Source: Leeia aquatica
GTDB taxonomy: Bacteria; Pseudomonadota; Gammaproteobacteria; Burkholderiales; Leeiaceae
Assembly: GCF_012641365.1 (NCBI RefSeq)
Contig: NZ_JABAIM010000003.1
Location: 1-64,000, forward strand
Direction: 5' to 3'
Length of the DNA stretch: 64,000 nucleotides
The notes beneath the pieces were generated by a model that worked only from the letters and a program-made list of their open reading frames with translations, ran no database searches and had not been told where the DNA came from. This document shows, piece by piece, positions 20,858-28,973 of this stretch. Both the position numbers and the translations under genes were made by a program. Position 1 is the stretch's first letter, and each line of letters starts with the position of its first letter.

Positions 20858-21169
20858 ATGACCCTGCATACCACCGAGACCTATCTGTTTGACGCCCGCG
20901 GTGTCGCCAAACGCTTCCGCCACGCGGCCATTTTTGGCGCGCTGGAGTCCTTGCACCGGGGGGAAACCATGCGTTTCGTCAACGACCATGACCCCTTGCC
21001 GCTGTTACAGCAAATCACCCAGCGCTATGGGCAGCAGGTGCAATACGCCTATGTGGAGCGCGGCCCGGAGCAAGTGGTGATCGACTTTGCGGTGGTACCG
21101 GAACAGGCACCTGCCAGTGGCAGCGGGTGCGGGGGTGGCGGTCAAGGCTGCGGGTGCAGCGGCAGCTGA
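20858..21169 (+). CDS. DUF2249 protein with Gly/Cys-rich tail
   Basis: A 103-residue protein. Residues 10-85 match the DUF2249 (SirA/TusA-like fold) pattern: FRHAAIFGALESL, then GETMRFVNDHDPLPLL and a terminal VDFAV-type strand. Members are frequent in denitrifiers and anaerobically growing proteobacteria; their function is unknown. The last 16 residues are almost only Gly, Ser and four Cys (CGGGGQGCGCSG), suggesting a metal or Fe-S binding tail. GGAGG precedes the ATG. The next gene is convergent, with a CGGGGCC/GGCCCCG hairpin at 21180-21197 between them. Confidence 0.8.
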   Translation: MTLHTTETYLFDARGVAKRFRHAAIFGALESLHRGETMRFVNDHDPLPLLQQITQRYGQQVQYAYVERGPEQVVIDFAVVPEQAPASGSGCGGGGQGCGCSGS

Positions 21170-21236
21170 GCGAGCAGGCCGGGGCCACCCGGCCCCGTCA
21201 CCGCACCTTGCCTGCAGTGCAGCTTGCCAAGTCGCT

Positions 21237-22493
21237 TTATACCTCGCGCATCACCCCGAGCGCGGCCCCACGCATCACATTGATGGCACCGCTACGGGTG
21301 GAGGCGCGGGCAAAGCCACCCGCATAGGCCTGATCCATCTGGAAAATGCCCAAAATCAGTTGCGACTCCGTGCGCGGGAAGCGCTGCCCCTCGACCAGAC
21401 GGGTAAACGGCAGGCTGGCAGGCGCGTAAAAATCCTGTACCACGAACACGTCTGCACTCGCCAGACCGGCATCCACTTCAGCCGTCCATTCCGCATCGTT
21501 CACCGCGGCGCCCACCGTGACCCGATCACCTCCCAGGCCAGTGGCAGGCTTGATCACCAGCTCGGCACGCCGCGCCAGTACCGCTGCACGCTCGGCGGCC
21601 TGCAGAATGCGGGTGAACGGAATGGCTCGCCGTACGGCGGCTACCGCTTCGTCACCCAGCACCCCGTCCTGCACCCCTTGCCACAGCAAGGCAAAGATCG
21701 CCTTGCTCGACCACAGCATCTGCGCCGGTGAGCAGAACACCTGCCCTACCCGGCGATGGTAGCGGAGGTAGCGCTCCACTTGCTGCATGGAGGTGAAATC
21801 CAGGGCATTGAACACCTCGATCAGACCATAGCGATCCTCTTCGGCAAAGGCCTCCCAGTCGCTCATGCGGACCAGCTCCGCCTCAATGTCCTGACTTTGC
21901 AACAAATGCTGCAGGGACTGCAGGAAATTCAGGTCATCATCAAACCAGGCATCACAGTCACACACCACCAGACGATGGCCCGGATGGCGTTTTGCCCACT
22001 CGGCCACACGCCGGACATAGAAGCCGGAAGTGTCGGTCCATGCCGGTGAGACGTTGGGGACACCATCGTAAACTTGCTGAATACTGCGCTGATTGATACC
22101 GGCAATGGCCAGCCCGATGTTGACTTCCACCGCCTTCATCGGCCCATCTGCACCAGGAATCACATCCCAGCGCTTGGGGTAGAAAAACGGGTCGCCCACC
22201 TCGGCCAAGGCCGCCAGAAAAGGCAATTTTTCTTCGGCAATGCCGCAGTAGCGATAAAACGCCTCGGGGGTGGGGAATAGCAGGCGAGACAACAGCACCG
22301 CACTGTCCAGGCAACGCTGCAAGTCTTGACTCAATTGCTTCAATGCCGCGCGCGATACCTGAACCGGCTCCGCCAACATGTGCCAGTCTGCAGTCGCACG
22401 AAACCCGGAATCCAGCCCGGCTTGCAGAATATGGGCGTCCAGTGCATCGGCTTGACGGGCATCCAGCTGCGAATAGAGATCGGGGACGAACAT
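21237..22493 (-). CDS. Orphan ATP-grasp ligase-like protein
   Basis: About 418 residues, no signal peptide. The C-terminal part shows an ATP-grasp nucleotide-binding pattern, RAELVIKPATGLGGDRVTVG (Lys315), followed by DVFVVQDF. Upstream, KAVEVNIGLA and INQRSIQ recall the glutathionylspermidine synthase-like, circularly permuted ATP-grasp group. That would mean a carboxylate-amine or peptide ligase, but no substrate can be named. No biosynthetic partner is adjacent. AAGGAG lies five bases before the ATG at 22493; ATG 22496 and GTG 22499 are also possible. Confidence 0.6.
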   Translation of the reverse strand: MFVPDLYSQLDARQADALDAHILQAGLDSGFRATADWHMLAEPVQVSRAALKQLSQDLQRCLDSAVLLSRLLFPTPEAFYRYCGIAEEKLPFLAALAEVGDPFFYPKRWDVIPGADGPMKAVEVNIGLAIAGINQRSIQQVYDGVPNVSPAWTDTSGFYVRRVAEWAKRHPGHRLVVCDCDAWFDDDLNFLQSLQHLLQSQDIEAELVRMSDWEAFAEEDRYGLIEVFNALDFTSMQQVERYLRYHRRVGQVFCSPAQMLWSSKAIFALLWQGVQDGVLGDEAVAAVRRAIPFTRILQAAERAAVLARRAELVIKPATGLGGDRVTVGAAVNDAEWTAEVDAGLASADVFVVQDFYAPASLPFTRLVEGQRFPRTESQLILGIFQMDQAYAGGFARASTRSGAINVMRGAALGVMREV

Positions 22494-22707
22494 CATCACT
22501 CCTTGTCTTCACAAGAACAGACTATGACGTATCGTTGAGAGACCAGTCGTGCCACGCCAAGCAGGGCGTGGGCTTGTTATGGGTACGGTATCCGGGATTC
22601 AACCCCGAAGCACACGGGCCTGCTGGTTCAGGCCATGCGGTTAGCGCAGAGCGTGCCGGGAAATGGCCGGTGCGTCAATCACCCGGCCACCTGAACTGGA
22701 CAGTCGG
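22494..22707. other. Intergenic region between feoC and the ATP-grasp gene
   Basis: No gene is seen in these 214 bases. There is a perfect 7-bp hairpin CCACGCC/GGCGTGG at 22552-22571. Two distant arms, CTGGTTCAGG (about 22623) and CCTGAACTGG (about 22691), could pair. The segment must hold the leader of the ATP-grasp gene and the end of the feo transcript. A tRNA-like GGGATTCAACCCC at about 22594 lacks the other arms of a tRNA. Confidence 0.35.
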
Positions 22708-22947
22708 TCAGCCCAGCCAGTGCACCCAGCGCGGGTCTTCGCAAGGTGACGTGGACTGGCACTGGCCACAACCCTTGCTGCATGAGGCTTTGGGCGGCGG
22801 CTGCAGTTGCAGCTTGCCGCGCTGCAGCCATGGCTCCAGCAGCGGTAGCAGCCGATCAACGGTCAAGCCATGCAAGGCGGCGAGCTGGGTAAGCGGCAAG
22901 GCGTGATGGGTCTGCAGGCTCTGGCGGATGGCGGCAAGCAACATCAT
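22708..22947 (-). CDS. feoC: FeoC-like winged-helix protein with Cys cluster
   Basis: A 79-residue protein directly after feoB (9-base gap). The N-terminal half is a winged helix (LTQLAALHGLTVDRLLPLLEPWLQRGKL). The wing region carries four cysteines in CSKGCGQCQSTSPC, the pattern that binds an Fe-S cluster in FeoC. It is thought to modulate FeoB stability or feo expression. GAGG lies seven bases before the ATG. Confidence 0.85.
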   Translation of the reverse strand: MMLLAAIRQSLQTHHALPLTQLAALHGLTVDRLLPLLEPWLQRGKLQLQPPPKASCSKGCGQCQSTSPCEDPRWVHWLG

Positions 22948-22956
22948 TCTGCTACC

Positions 22957-25167
22957 TCAAGCGCGTTGCAGCTGCTGGCGCTGCGGCTGGACAAATCCGA
23001 TCAGGGTCAGCAGCAGCAGGCATCCGGCTACCGCCCAGAGTGGAATGACGCCAATCACTGCCGCGCTACATTGATACAGCCAGGCCAGCAACCAGGCCAC
23101 ACTCAAGGTCCAGACAGCAGACACCAGCATCCAGCGGGTGCCCACTTCGCTGCGCAGGGCCGACAGGGCGGCGACACATGGGGTATACAGCAGCACCAGC
23201 AGCAAGTAGGCAAACGCGGTTTGCGCATTGCCAAAACGTTGCTGCAGCATCTGGATGGCGCCACCGGCTTCATCGGCTTGGGCCTGGCTATCGGAAATGG
23301 CCTTACCCAGCCCGATCGGGTCCAGCAAGCTGTGCGCCAGATCGTTCAGGTTGGCCGGAATGGTGGCCAAGGCGTTGCGCAGGTCACCGGTGACCGTGGC
23401 TTCCCCGCCCTCACTGTCCTGCTTGCCGGACAGGCGGCTGTAGCTGGCCACCAGCGTACCGGCGACGGCCTCTTTGGCCAGTACACCGGTCAACAATCCT
23501 ACTGTTGCGGGCCAGTTATCCTGCCGGATGCCCAGCGGGCTCAGCAGCGGCGTCGCGAGACGCGAGGTCGCGGCCAGCAGGGAGTCATCCGGTGCCTCTG
23601 GTCGCAGCCGACCTTGGGTGTCGATACTGGACAGCAGGTTGACCACCAGCACCATCGGTACGATCAGCTTGCCCGCACCAAATACAAAACCGGAGAGCCG
23701 GGTCAAACTCTGTCGCAGCACATTGCGCGCATTGGGCCAATGCCAGCGCGGCAGCTCCATGATGGACGGCGCACCCTGCTGCGGCAGCAGCGGGCGCAGC
23801 AGCAGGCCGGTTGCCAGTGCCACCGCCAGCCCGGCCAGGTACAGGCTCATCACCAGCATGCCCCCCTGCTGCGGGAAAAAAGCCGTGGCAAACAGCATGT
23901 AGACTGGCAGACGTGCGCCGCAGGACATGAAGGGGATCATCATGCTGGCGAGGATGCGGCTGGCGCGGCTGTCCAGCGTGCGGGTGGCGGTAATGGCGGG
24001 CACGTTGCAACCGAAACCCACCATCATCGGCACAAATGCCCGTCCCGGCAGGCCCAGCGCCCGCATCAGGCGGTCGATCACAAACGCTGCGCGCGCCAGA
24101 TAGCCACAGTCTTCCAGCACTCCCATGGCCAGATACAGGCAAGCGAGGGTCGGGATGAAGCCGGCAACGGTTCGCACCCCTTCGCCCAGCCCCCCCGCCA
24201 GCATCAACACCAGCCAGTCCGGGGTGTGCATGCTGTGCAACAACTGTCCGACACCGGTGACAAACAGAGCACCGGCAATCCCATCAAACGCGTCCACCAG
24301 CGCGCCACCAAAGCGCACCGAGAAGCTGAACATCAGGTACATCACCAACATGAATACCGGCACACCCAGCCAGCGGTTCAGCACCCAGCGGTCCAGTCCA
24401 CGCTCGGGCAGCACCGCGCCTTGTCGCCGCAGGACCCCTTCGGTTACTTGCGCAATGCGGGTGTAGCGGGCATCGGCCACGGCAATGTCCGGGTCATCAC
24501 CATAATCGGCGGCCAGTTGCTGACGTGCCGCCGTCACCTCGGCCTGCAGTGCGTGTGCCGCTTCTCGCCCTTCCAGCAAACTCAGGGCATCAAAACGGCT
24601 CATGCCCTGTGCGAGCAAACCGGATAGGGCCGCCTCCACCATGGGGGCATAGGGCAGCGCCGGAGGTGCAGGCGGCCAGCTTTGCTGCAACTGTTGCCGC
24701 AAGACTGCCACCCCTTCGGCGCGGTGCGCCATCACCGGGATCACCGGCACCCCGAGGCGTGCAGACAAGCTGGGGGCATCAATCTGGATGCCGTCTTGCG
24801 CAGCCAGATCACTCATGCCCAGCAGCACGATCAGTGGCAGCCCCATTTCGATCAGCTGCAGCGTCAGGTACAGCTGGCGGTCCAGCTGGCGTGCGTCCAG
24901 CAGGTTGAGCACCAGCGCGGGCGCCGTTTCTCCCAGATAACGACGCACCAGTGCCTCGTCCTCGGCCCCACCTTCGCTCAGGTTGTACAGCCCCGGCAAA
25001 TCCACCAACTCATGGCTCACACCACCCAGGGTGAGGCGGCCGGTCTTGCGTTCCACCGTCACCCCCGGCCAGTTGCCTACCGTTTGCTGGCTGCCGGTCA
25101 GCTGATTGAACAGGCTGGTCTTGCCGCAGTTCGGGTTGCCAATCAGGGCGATTTCCAGCATCCGCAT
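22957..25167 (-). CDS. feoB: Ferrous iron transporter FeoB
   Basis: A 736-residue inner-membrane Fe(II) transporter. The N-terminal G protein domain has G1 GNPNCGKTS (10-18), G3 DLPG and a G4-like loop. A helical dissociation-inhibitor linker follows, then two Gate domains with the conserved cysteines in GFGCNVPA and SCGARLPVY. Several membrane helices run to the C terminus. Its ATG overlaps the feoA TAA by one base (TAATG), so the two are translationally coupled. It forms the operon feoA-feoB-feoC. Confidence 0.97.
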   Translation of the reverse strand: MRMLEIALIGNPNCGKTSLFNQLTGSQQTVGNWPGVTVERKTGRLTLGGVSHELVDLPGLYNLSEGGAEDEALVRRYLGETAPALVLNLLDARQLDRQLYLTLQLIEMGLPLIVLLGMSDLAAQDGIQIDAPSLSARLGVPVIPVMAHRAEGVAVLRQQLQQSWPPAPPALPYAPMVEAALSGLLAQGMSRFDALSLLEGREAAHALQAEVTAARQQLAADYGDDPDIAVADARYTRIAQVTEGVLRRQGAVLPERGLDRWVLNRWLGVPVFMLVMYLMFSFSVRFGGALVDAFDGIAGALFVTGVGQLLHSMHTPDWLVLMLAGGLGEGVRTVAGFIPTLACLYLAMGVLEDCGYLARAAFVIDRLMRALGLPGRAFVPMMVGFGCNVPAITATRTLDSRASRILASMMIPFMSCGARLPVYMLFATAFFPQQGGMLVMSLYLAGLAVALATGLLLRPLLPQQGAPSIMELPRWHWPNARNVLRQSLTRLSGFVFGAGKLIVPMVLVVNLLSSIDTQGRLRPEAPDDSLLAATSRLATPLLSPLGIRQDNWPATVGLLTGVLAKEAVAGTLVASYSRLSGKQDSEGGEATVTGDLRNALATIPANLNDLAHSLLDPIGLGKAISDSQAQADEAGGAIQMLQQRFGNAQTAFAYLLLVLLYTPCVAALSALRSEVGTRWMLVSAVWTLSVAWLLAWLYQCSAAVIGVIPLWAVAGCLLLLTLIGFVQPQRQQLQRA

Positions 25168-25412
25168 TACACCTCTCCCAAACGTTCAACCGACAGCACA
25201 GCGGCCTCATGCGCCCGCAGCGCCAGATGCGTGTGGCGGATGCGGATCTCGATCGGGTCCCCCAGCGGCGCCCGCCGCAGTACTTCCAGCTCTGCACCGG
25301 GCAGCAGGCCCAAGGACAACAGCCGCCGCCGCAAGGGCGAACTGGCAATGCGATAAGCCAGCACCTTGGCCCGGCTGCCCACTGGCAAGGAATCGAGGGT
25401 ATCGGACGTCAC
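25167..25412 (-). CDS. feoA: Ferrous iron transport protein FeoA
   Basis: An 81-residue SH3-like protein needed with FeoB for Fe(II) uptake. It shows the family pattern LPVGSRAKV...LRRRLLSLGLLPGAELEVL...PIEIRIRHTHLALR. It most likely starts at GTG 25412, seven bases after AAAGG. In-frame ATG codons further out (to 25514) would cover the Fur-like box and are rejected. First gene of feoABC. Confidence 0.92.
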   Translation of the reverse strand: MTSDTLDSLPVGSRAKVLAYRIASSPLRRRLLSLGLLPGAELEVLRRAPLGDPIEIRIRHTHLALRAHEAAVLSVERLGEV

Positions 25413-25432
25413 GGGGAAACCTTTATGAGCAT

Positions 25433-25451
25433 GATATTGAGAATGATTCGA
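25433..25451 (-). promoter_or_regulatory. Fur box of the feo operon
   Basis: GATATTGAGAATGATTCGA matches the 19-base Fur consensus in 13 positions, 21 bases before the feoA start. It covers the place where a -10 would lie if the upstream FNR-like site acts from -41.5. Iron repression is inferred. Confidence 0.72.
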
Positions 25452-25470
25452 TATATGCCCCTTATACGCC

Positions 25471-25484
25471 ATGACACAGGTCAA
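25471..25484 (-). promoter_or_regulatory. FNR-like site of feoABC
   Basis: ATGACACAGGTCAA (TGAC-N4-GTCA dyad) resembles the FNR/ANR motif TTGAT-N4-ATCAA. It is centred about 65 bases before feoA. Anaerobic activation of feo by FNR is well known in enterobacteria, so the placement is sensible. Confidence 0.5.
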
Positions 25485-25552
25485 AGACCGGCCATATGCA
25501 CCCACCCCACTCACCTCATTGGCAGGAAGGCAACAGCCTGCCCCTGCCCGGT

Positions 25553-25566
25553 TTGACTCAGGTCAA
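25553..25566 (+). promoter_or_regulatory. FNR-like site of the yitT gene
   Basis: TTGACTCAGGTCAA is a perfect TTGAC-N4-GTCAA dyad. It is the same as the feo-side site in 12 of 13 core bases, including the spacer. It is centred about 60 bases before the start expected from a CATAAT -10 at 25607-25612, which fits a class I activator position. Confidence 0.5.
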
Positions 25567-25633
25567 CCCGCTGGCGATGCCTGCTACGCATCGTGGTGAG
25601 GTACATCATAATGGCCGCCGAAGGAGAATCATC

Positions 25634-26251
25634 ATGATGGAAGCGGATCATCTTGCGGAGCGGCACAGCCTCTCGGAAGACATACAGGCGCTGCTGATCG
25701 GCAGCCTGTTCGTGGCCCTGTCCGTGCAGCTGCTACGCCATGCCCAGCTGCTGACCGGTGGCACGGCCGGGCTGACCTTCCTTGGGCATTACCTCAGCCA
25801 TATCCCGTTTGGCTACCAGTTCTTTGCCTTGAACCTGCCGTTTTATGTGTTTGCATGGCGTGCGATGGGGCGAGACTTCACCCTCAAAACTTTTGCTGCC
25901 GTCAGCCTGTTGTCCCTGTATAGCGAGTGGCTGCCCCAAGTCTTCCACCTGGACCGGCTACATCCCGCCTTTGCCGCCATCGCGGCAGGCCTGCTGGCCG
26001 GTACCGGCTTGCTGATGCTGGTTCGCCACCGTGGCAGCCTGGGAGGCATCGGGGTGCTGGCGTTGTATCTGCAGGAGAAGAAAGGCTGGCGTGCGGGCAA
26101 GCTGCAAATGGGCGCAGACGCGCTGATTCTGCTGGGCGCCTTTGCCGCCCTGCCGGTGCGGCAAGTCTTGCTGTCCATCCTCGGCGCGGCGGCCATGAAT
26201 CTGGTGATTGCCGTCAACCACCGTCCCGGGCGGTATATCGGGATGTCGTAA
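25634..26251 (+). CDS. YitT-family membrane protein
   Basis: A 205-residue inner-membrane protein of the YitT/DUF161 family with five or six hydrophobic segments. It shows the family features LLTGGTAGLTFL near the N terminus and GSLGGIGVLALYL after an internal repeat-like half. Function is unknown; it is a suspected transporter. AAGGAG lies seven bases before the chosen ATG. It is divergent from feoABC, across an intergenic region with a Fur box and two FNR-like dyads, so expression at low oxygen is plausible. Confidence 0.82.
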   Translation: MMEADHLAERHSLSEDIQALLIGSLFVALSVQLLRHAQLLTGGTAGLTFLGHYLSHIPFGYQFFALNLPFYVFAWRAMGRDFTLKTFAAVSLLSLYSEWLPQVFHLDRLHPAFAAIAAGLLAGTGLLMLVRHRGSLGGIGVLALYLQEKKGWRAGKLQMGADALILLGAFAALPVRQVLLSILGAAAMNLVIAVNHRPGRYIGMS

Positions 26252-26334
26252 TTCCTTCAACCCCACCACCAGGCAAGCGCGCGGGTACACCACCACTGCA
26301 GCGGCCTGCCTGACGCATCAGGTGCGGCCACAAA

Positions 26335-26886
26335 TCAGGGTTTACGCTTGGCTGGCATGGCCGGCTTACCTGGCTTGCTTCTCAAAGCGAGCAGAGCCGC
26401 ACCCAGTTCCTTGCCAATCTGCTCCGCCTCCGGGCGCATGTCTGCCAATTTTGATTGCATCTCTGTCATCATTAGTGTCAAAGCCACCGGCTCTTTCTTC
26501 AACATGGCTTGCCCGGCTGGAGTCTGCAGGAATGCGATGATGGCCTGCAACTCTTCTTCGGTATAGACTTGGGACTGTACCTTGATAGCAAGCGACTGTA
26601 GCGTCTGCTCATTCATATGGCGATGCAGCACCTCAAGTGTGCGCAGCTCAGCCTGCTCGACAATCTGCTGTTGTTGCGGCGTCATCGGCTCGGCAATCAG
26701 GCCTTTGGCCTTAAGCCCTTGGCGAATCTCGACCAGAACCTGCTGGCTCATGGCATCCTGCAAGCCCGACATATCGTGCAGGGCTATCAGTTTCCGGATG
26801 GTTTCCTCTTTGGCGGGCTCAGCCTGAGCCACCGGCAATATCAACCCAATGCCCAGCAGCAGCAGGATTTTACGCAACACAGACAT
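26335..26886 (-). CDS. DUF2059 periplasmic protein
   Basis: A 183-residue exported protein. A signal peptide (KILLLLGIGLILPVAQA) is followed by an all-helical DUF2059 region with AEPAKEETIRKLIALHDM and VYTEEELQAIIAFLQTPAGQAML. The tail is basic and Pro/Lys-rich (KPGKPAMPAKRKP). The role of the family is not established. It is monocistronic, with a terminator 85 bases upstream isolating it from the SCP2 gene. Confidence 0.8.
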   Translation of the reverse strand: MSVLRKILLLLGIGLILPVAQAEPAKEETIRKLIALHDMSGLQDAMSQQVLVEIRQGLKAKGLIAEPMTPQQQQIVEQAELRTLEVLHRHMNEQTLQSLAIKVQSQVYTEEELQAIIAFLQTPAGQAMLKKEPVALTLMMTEMQSKLADMRPEAEQIGKELGAALLALRSKPGKPAMPAKRKP

Positions 26887-26970
26887 CTGTAGCTTCTTTC
26901 TGCTGGTTTAAACCGATGTAACAGTGTACAACATCAGGCCTCGTACACCGTGCGGCCTTATATCAAATGC

Positions 26971-26997
26971 AACAACCCGCCTCGAGGGCGGGTTGTT
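26971..26997 (-). terminator. Terminator after the SCP2-like gene
   Basis: A perfect 11-bp stem AACAACCCGCC / GGCGGGTTGTT with loop TCGAG lies 36 bases beyond the SCP2-like stop. The U-rich part is built into the arm, as in the purL terminator at 241-282. Confidence 0.75.
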
Positions 26998-27033
26998 ATC
27001 GTATCGTCTGACGTGCAGCCGCACGCGCAGCGA

Positions 27034-27366
27034 TCAGCTCAGCTTGCGAAACAGCTTCATGAACTTCATCAGTTCCGGAATATTGTCCACCTTGATCTTG
27101 CCCATCATGAAGGCCATTTCCGGTGCGCTCTGGCCGGTTTCCACCTTCACATAGGTTTCATCAGACATGGACACGGTGCACTTGGCCGAGCCTTCCAGCC
27201 CCTTGCTCACGGTGCAAACATTGTCTGCCAGTGCTACGGTGTAATCGCCGCCAGTTGGGCCGCTGATCTTGAAATGGAACACCGAGGTCAGGCCTGCGGC
27301 TTCTTCGGCCTTCAGGCGACCCGGCAGGGTGTTGAAAATCTCGTCTACGGTTTGCGGCATGGCCAT
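27034..27366 (-). CDS. SCP2 sterol-carrier-like domain protein
   Basis: A 110-residue protein made only of an SCP2 domain: FNTLPGRLK, then GGDYTVALADN, and CTVSMSDETYVKVETGQ...FMMGKIKVDNIPELMKFMKLF. In bacteria such domains bind lipids or ubiquinone precursors (as in UbiT/UbiJ). Here the short form is similar to lipid-carrier proteins of unknown ligand. GGAG lies nine bases before the ATG at 27366. Confidence 0.85.
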   Translation of the reverse strand: MAMPQTVDEIFNTLPGRLKAEEAAGLTSVFHFKISGPTGGDYTVALADNVCTVSKGLEGSAKCTVSMSDETYVKVETGQSAPEMAFMMGKIKVDNIPELMKFMKLFRKLS

Positions 27367-27491
27367 GTCAGTGTTCTCCGGATTGTCACCGCCAGCCTGA
27401 GGTGCCAGCGGACATGTTCGTGATTTCAAACAAGCGTTTGGTTGAATACGCTTTCACCAGCATAGCACAGAGATTACAGCAGGCAAACGCA

Positions 27492-28610
27492 CTACGCACG
27501 AAAAGGTGAATGATCATTCAGCTCGTCAACATACGCCCCCACCCCCTGTGACTCCTGCACCACATGCCGGGCAATCGCTGCGCGAAAATCCGGCTGCGCG
27601 ATCCAGTGCAAAGAGTGGGTCGTCACCGGCAGCAAGCCCCGCGCCAGCTTGTGCTCACCTTGCGCCCCGCCTTCAAAGCGCTGAATGCCCTCACTGATGG
27701 CGAAGCGGATGCTCTCATGGTAGCAGGTGGCAAAATGAAGGCCAGACCATTCCTCAAGCGTGCCCCAATAGCGGCCGTACAGCGTGTCGCCGTCCCGCAG
27801 GTTCAGCGCCATGGCGACCGGCTGACCGGCACGCAACGCGACCACCAGCACCAGATGTGCCGCCAGTTGCGCACGCAAGTACTGCCAGAAATCCGGCGTC
27901 AGGTAGGGCTGGCGACCCCGCACTGCATAGGTGCGCACATAGCAGCGCCAGGCAAACGCCCACAGGCTGTCGTCAATGGCGTCGCCCTGCCAGACCTGAA
28001 AGCGAAAGCCGTGCTCCTGCAAGCGCCGAAGCTCCTGCCGCACGTTCTTGCGCTTATGCCGCTGCAGGTGCTCGAGGTAATGTTCAAAGTCCACATAGCC
28101 CGCGTTCTGCCAGTGGAATTGCACATCTTGCCGGGTCAGTAGTCCCTGCGACTGCCAACCGGCCATACTGTCACTGGCCGGAAACAGGATGTGCAGACTG
28201 GATGCCCCGACCTCCTCCGCCCATTGCAAGGCCCCCTGCTGCAGGCGCTGCAGACCGTCGGCATCGCGTGCCCACAGCCGCGGCCCGGTGATTGGCGTGA
28301 ACGGCACCATCGCCACCAGCTTGGGGTAATACACCAGCCCATGCTGCTCGTAGGCACGTGCCCAGGCCCAGTCAAAGACAAACTCACCCCAGGAATGGTT
28401 TTTCAGATAGAGCGGCATGGCCCCGCACAGCTGCTCACCTTCCCACAAGGTCAGGTGGCAGGGCTGCCAGCCTTGCTCAGCGTTCACCGAGCCGCTCTCC
28501 TCCAGCCCGCTCAGGTAGGCGTGGCGGACAAACAGGTGATCCGGTGCTTGCGCATCCCACTGCGCTGCGTCCAGCTCAGCCAGGCGATGGATGATTTTCA
28601 GGGTCGTCAT
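27492..28610 (-). CDS. FemAB-like/GNAT-fold acyltransferase (COG3146 type)
   Basis: A 372-residue cytoplasmic protein of the FemAB-like (PF04339) group, annotated 'peptidogalycan biosynthesis protein' or 'GNAT family'. It has the family stretches NHSWGEFVFDWAWARAYEQHG and YYPKLVAMVPFTPITGPRL, then GRYWGTLEEWSGLHFATCYHE and RFEGGAQGEHKLARG. Probably it transfers an aminoacyl or acyl group; the real substrate is unknown. Divergent from the 88-residue helical gene. Confidence 0.85.
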   Translation of the reverse strand: MTTLKIIHRLAELDAAQWDAQAPDHLFVRHAYLSGLEESGSVNAEQGWQPCHLTLWEGEQLCGAMPLYLKNHSWGEFVFDWAWARAYEQHGLVYYPKLVAMVPFTPITGPRLWARDADGLQRLQQGALQWAEEVGASSLHILFPASDSMAGWQSQGLLTRQDVQFHWQNAGYVDFEHYLEHLQRHKRKNVRQELRRLQEHGFRFQVWQGDAIDDSLWAFAWRCYVRTYAVRGRQPYLTPDFWQYLRAQLAAHLVLVVALRAGQPVAMALNLRDGDTLYGRYWGTLEEWSGLHFATCYHESIRFAISEGIQRFEGGAQGEHKLARGLLPVTTHSLHWIAQPDFRAAIARHVVQESQGVGAYVDELNDHSPFRA

Positions 28611-28648
28611 GCCCGCAGCCTAGCGGCTCGCTTTGGCGACGGCAAGCC

Positions 28649-28676
28649 TTGCCATTTGCAGGTAGCATGTTATATT
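28649..28676 (+). promoter_or_regulatory. Sigma-70 promoter of the two-gene cassette
   Basis: TTGCCA (28649-28654) and TATATT (28671-28676) are separated by 16 bases. The predicted start point lies within the palindrome that follows. Confidence 0.6.
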
Positions 28677-28692
28677 GTTACCAAAGTAACAA
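28675..28692. promoter_or_regulatory. Perfect 18-base operator palindrome
   Basis: TTGTTAC-CAAA-GTAACAA overlaps the end of the -10 box and the start point and ends 14 bases before the ATG. A bound dimer would block the promoter. The small helical protein it controls is a candidate autoregulator. Confidence 0.7.
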
Positions 28693-28706
28693 AAAGGAAC
28701 ACCACC

Positions 28707-28973
28707 ATGAACGATACGCTGTTAATTGAACGCCTCCAGACCGGAGTCCGGCTGGAAAAAAGCATGCTGAAAGTCCTGAAAGGGCTGGCCGAGTATCTGG
28801 ACATCAGTCTGGGGGACTTGCTGGAAGGGATTGTGCTGCACGCTTTTGCCGGGCGCTCTGCCTTTGCGGGCAAACCCGAGCTGCTCGCTGTGATTCAGCA
28901 GCTGAAAACCGTCTATGGCATGCACTATGACGAGCAGTTTGCCCATCGCCTGGCGGAGGCGGTGCAAGGATGA
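28707..28973 (+). CDS. Small helical hypothetical protein, possible RHH-type regulator
   Basis: 88 residues, no signal peptide, almost entirely helical. The stretch LEKSMLKVLKGLAEYLDISLGDLLEGIVLHAF looks like the helical part of a small ribbon-helix-helix-like DNA-binding protein. No family is recognised with certainty. AAAAGGA lies before the ATG. Its stop overlaps the next start in ATGA, so the pair is translationally coupled. The promoter is overlapped by the perfect palindrome at 28675-28692. Confidence 0.6.
   Translation: MNDTLLIERLQTGVRLEKSMLKVLKGLAEYLDISLGDLLEGIVLHAFAGRSAFAGKPELLAVIQQLKTVYGMHYDEQFAHRLAEAVQG

Noticed and set aside
22590-22640. tRNA-like GGGATTCAACCCC segment
   Set aside because: No acceptor stem, D arm or anticodon arm can be built around it on either strand.
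22870-24627. 585-codon open frame opposite feoB
   Set aside because: Antisense shadow; Gln/His-rich translation without motifs, while feoB matches its family over its whole length.
25413-25514. Longer N terminus of FeoA
   Set aside because: It would place the Fur-like box and promoter region inside the coding frame and is not part of the FeoA family; GTG 25412 has a ribosome site.
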